From Bacteroidota bacterium (lineage in GTDB: Bacteria > Bacteroidota > Bacteroidia > Flavobacteriales_F > PHOS-HE28), in assembly GCA_023428865.1 (NCBI GenBank), contig JAEYWT010000099.1, forward strand, positions 1 to 7,228: a stretch of DNA of 7,228 nucleotides, in the 5' to 3' direction. A program made the position numbers and the translations under genes. Shown in pieces: positions 6,601 through 7,228 of this stretch. Below the pieces are notes generated by a model that did not search any database, was not told where the DNA came from, and saw only the letters and a program-made list of their open reading frames with translations. Position 1 is the stretch's first letter, and each line of letters opens with the position of its first letter.

Positions 6601-7228
6601 GCTTTCAAGTGGTCGAGGAAGGAGATCTCTTCGTCCACACGACTACGCAAGGCAAGGAGGTTCACACAGTGGCCCACCAAGTGTTTCATGCCTAGGTCGC
6701 TCTGCCCTGCAGCAGGCAGACCAACAACGATATCGCTATCACCGGTGATCTTGTGCAGCAATACTTCGAAGGTGGTCATCAACGTGGTTACGAAGCTGGC
6801 ACCACTGCGGGTGGCCACTTCCTTCAGGCCGCGCACAAGGTCTTGCGAAAGCGTGAGGTCAAGGCGTTTGCCGTTGAAGGTCTTCTGCCGTGGACGTGGG
6901 CGATCGGTAGGCAGGTCAAGACGTGGCACATGGCCTTTGTAAAGATCGAGCCAATAGCGTTCTACCGTGTGGTGTTCCGAGCTCTTGGCGAAGTCGATCG
7001 TGGCCAGGCTGTATTCGCTGAAGGCGCTGGCTTCGGGCAGTTTCGGTGTGCCACCGCTTTTCGCAGCATTGTACAGCGCGCTGATCTCGGCCATCATGAT
7101 GCCGAGGCTCCAGCCATCGCATACCACGTGGTGACCGGTCAAGCGTAGCATGTGCAGATCGGCAGCCACCTTGATCAACTGCGCGCGGAACAAAGGACCG
7201 TTACGCAGGTCGAAGGGCAGCAACATGT
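3642..7228 (-). CDS. nonribosomal peptide synthetase, termination module C-A-PCP-TE (5' end outside window)
   Basis: The last 1194 or so residues of an NRPS are visible; the frame continues past the right edge. Residues are numbered from the Met at 7226, which is internal. Residues 1-325 (about 7228-6252) are the second part of a condensation domain: PFDLRNGPLF, HHVVCDGWS (32-40, catalytic H33) and VGLPAAGQ (168-175). Residues 355-860 (about 6164-4647) are the adenylation domain: YTSGSTGTPKGV (503-514), FDASTLEIWG (547-556), GYGPTENTT (640-648), YRTGD (730-734), the A8 motif (748-766) and NGKVDKKKLP (846-855). The carrier domain at 868-940 (about 4625-4407) has DLGGHSIL with S905 as the phosphopantetheine site. 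Residues 965-1180 (about 4334-3687) are a type I thioesterase with GYSFGG (S1034), D1061 and H1163 as a plausible triad. The module should activate one amino acid, condense it with the upstream chain, then release the product by hydrolysis or cyclisation. The pocket residues (D548, A549, L552, W590, L614, G616, G640, T648, F649, K848) read DALWLGGTFK, close to the valine code DAFWIGGTFK. No epimerase or methyltransferase domain is visible. The reading frame is intact. Confidence 0.96.
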   Translation of the reverse strand, partial: MLLPFDLRNGPLFRAQLIKVAADLHMLRLTGHHVVCDGWSLGIMMAEISALYNAAKSGGTPKLPEASAFSEYSLATIDFAKSSEHHTVERYWLDLYKGHVPRLDLPTDRPRPRQKTFNGKRLDLTLSQDLVRGLKEVATRSGASFVTTLMTTFEVLLHKITGDSDIVVGLPAAGQSDLGMKHLVGHCVNLLALRSRVDEEISFLDHLKARRTGVLDAFDNQKYTFGTLLRKLNVPREPGRIPLCPVVFNIDMNMDDGVGFDGLQHRFISNPRAFENFELFLNATGNEGDLTLEWSYNTDLFNEGTVRNWMDQLVALIKRIQTAPAATIGDLIGEVALVGEKQLPKSDWHGRALAYPKEDIGSLFDQVANKYGDRVSVELHDQKLTYRDLQQRVHALSKALVTMGVKPGEPVGLCMDRSFDMVVAMLATLRAGGCFVPFDPGYPADRLAFMFGDTAVKVMLTQRHLVNALPKHQARNIFLEDVPAGEDAAMPRLTADAPAYIMYTSGSTGTPKGVVVPHRAIVRLVRSQNFISFGPDLCWLQLSNISFDASTLEIWGALLNGARLVLQPQQKPTLPEISATIAKHKVTSVWFTVGLFNMMVDEQLDRLRGLKHILTGGDVVSVPHIKRALKALGPNVLINGYGPTENTTFTTCFPINSEASMSDGVPIGFPLNNTTVHILDEQRNPVPVGVKGELYAGGDGVALGYWKRDDLTAERFIDDPFSGKSGAKLYRTGDIVKWQPDGSIAFVGRADGQVKIRGFRIELGEIENAISAIPGIRDRVVVARKDGPGEQQLVAYIVPADFDPEKDTQRRDALTAMVRTALEKRLPTYMLPAFHVLLNELPLNANGKVDKKKLPAPDLRALQMTVEHVAPRNATEKKIAAIWNKILGVEDIGIHQSFFDLGGHSILGIQMLSQIEQQFGKTYGLNLLFRSPTIAELAVELGAVRADDVAAELKNVTPIKREGSRVPILCVHGDEANHFLPRYLSAEQPFYGTAHQGEDGLPMTYDTVESIAAHYVQEFKRLLPQGPYNIAGYSFGGVVAYEVARQLKEQGDEVPMLIMLDSYAPEPFAEVMQKERKFYDPIKKPVLRTIVRMIHGMNKVLPMKLRNFNIIDTYDDATLAYKAKPYHGDVAVIKAVGSPGTPDMGWKKHVHGSVILRTIEGDHYSIIKEPLVADLARVMEGVLVKKDTSAAAVV

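Noticed and set aside
5311..6942. Several long plus-strand open frames opposite the NRPS (for example 5311-5904, 5673-6200, 6201-6695, 6355-6942)
   Set aside because: They lie antisense to well-conserved adenylation and condensation domain sequence, resemble no known family, and are expected from the codon bias of a GC-rich gene.
1..7228. A new defence, mobile or RNA-guided system involving the helicase and its neighbours
   Set aside because: The helicase is transcribed alone, next to unrelated housekeeping and biosynthetic operons. There are no transposases, repeats, att-like sites, nucleases or toxin-like genes in the window.

Overview
The window reads as ordinary chromosomal DNA of a fairly GC-rich member of the Bacteroidota. 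Four 60-base blocks counted by eye give about 57-65% G+C. Three signs support this. A DUF3822-like gene sits directly upstream of rsmD, an arrangement I associate with Bacteroidota. A perfect TAnnTTTG -7 promoter element (TACTTTTG) lies 17 nt upstream of the first gene of that operon. None of the gene starts has a convincing Shine-Dalgarno sequence. A GC-rich Flavobacteriales-type genome is possible, but this is inference.

Left part (1-1364, minus strand): a tight three-gene housekeeping operon. In order of transcription it holds a 101-aa multi-spanning membrane protein, a DUF3822-like protein of 268 aa, and rsmD (16S rRNA guanine-N2 methyltransferase), which is cut off by the window edge. 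Neighbouring genes overlap by 11 and 13 nt. A 92-bp divergent intergenic region (1365-1456) follows.

Middle (1457-2896, plus strand): one complete 479-aa superfamily 1 helicase of the RecD-like group, without the long N-terminal region of RecD2. It converges on the next operon, and the two TAA stop codons share one TTAA palindrome with no space for a terminator.

Right part (2893-7228, minus strand): the 3' end of a nonribosomal peptide biosynthetic operon. A large NRPS, open at the right edge, shows the end of a condensation domain, an adenylation domain, a carrier domain and a type I thioesterase, so this is a termination module. The adenylation pocket reads DALWLGGTFK, close to the classic valine code. 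The last gene is an Sfp-type 4'-phosphopantetheinyl transferase whose ATG overlaps the NRPS TGA (ATGA). It probably activates the carrier domains of the same pathway. The ATGA lies in the loop of a perfect 8-bp all-G/C inverted repeat. The condensation domain has features that suggest the missing upstream part may include polyketide synthase modules.

There is no mobile element, CRISPR array, RNA gene or defence system that I can support. The points most worth a second look are the hairpin at the NRPS/PPTase junction and the identity of the product made by the truncated NRPS.
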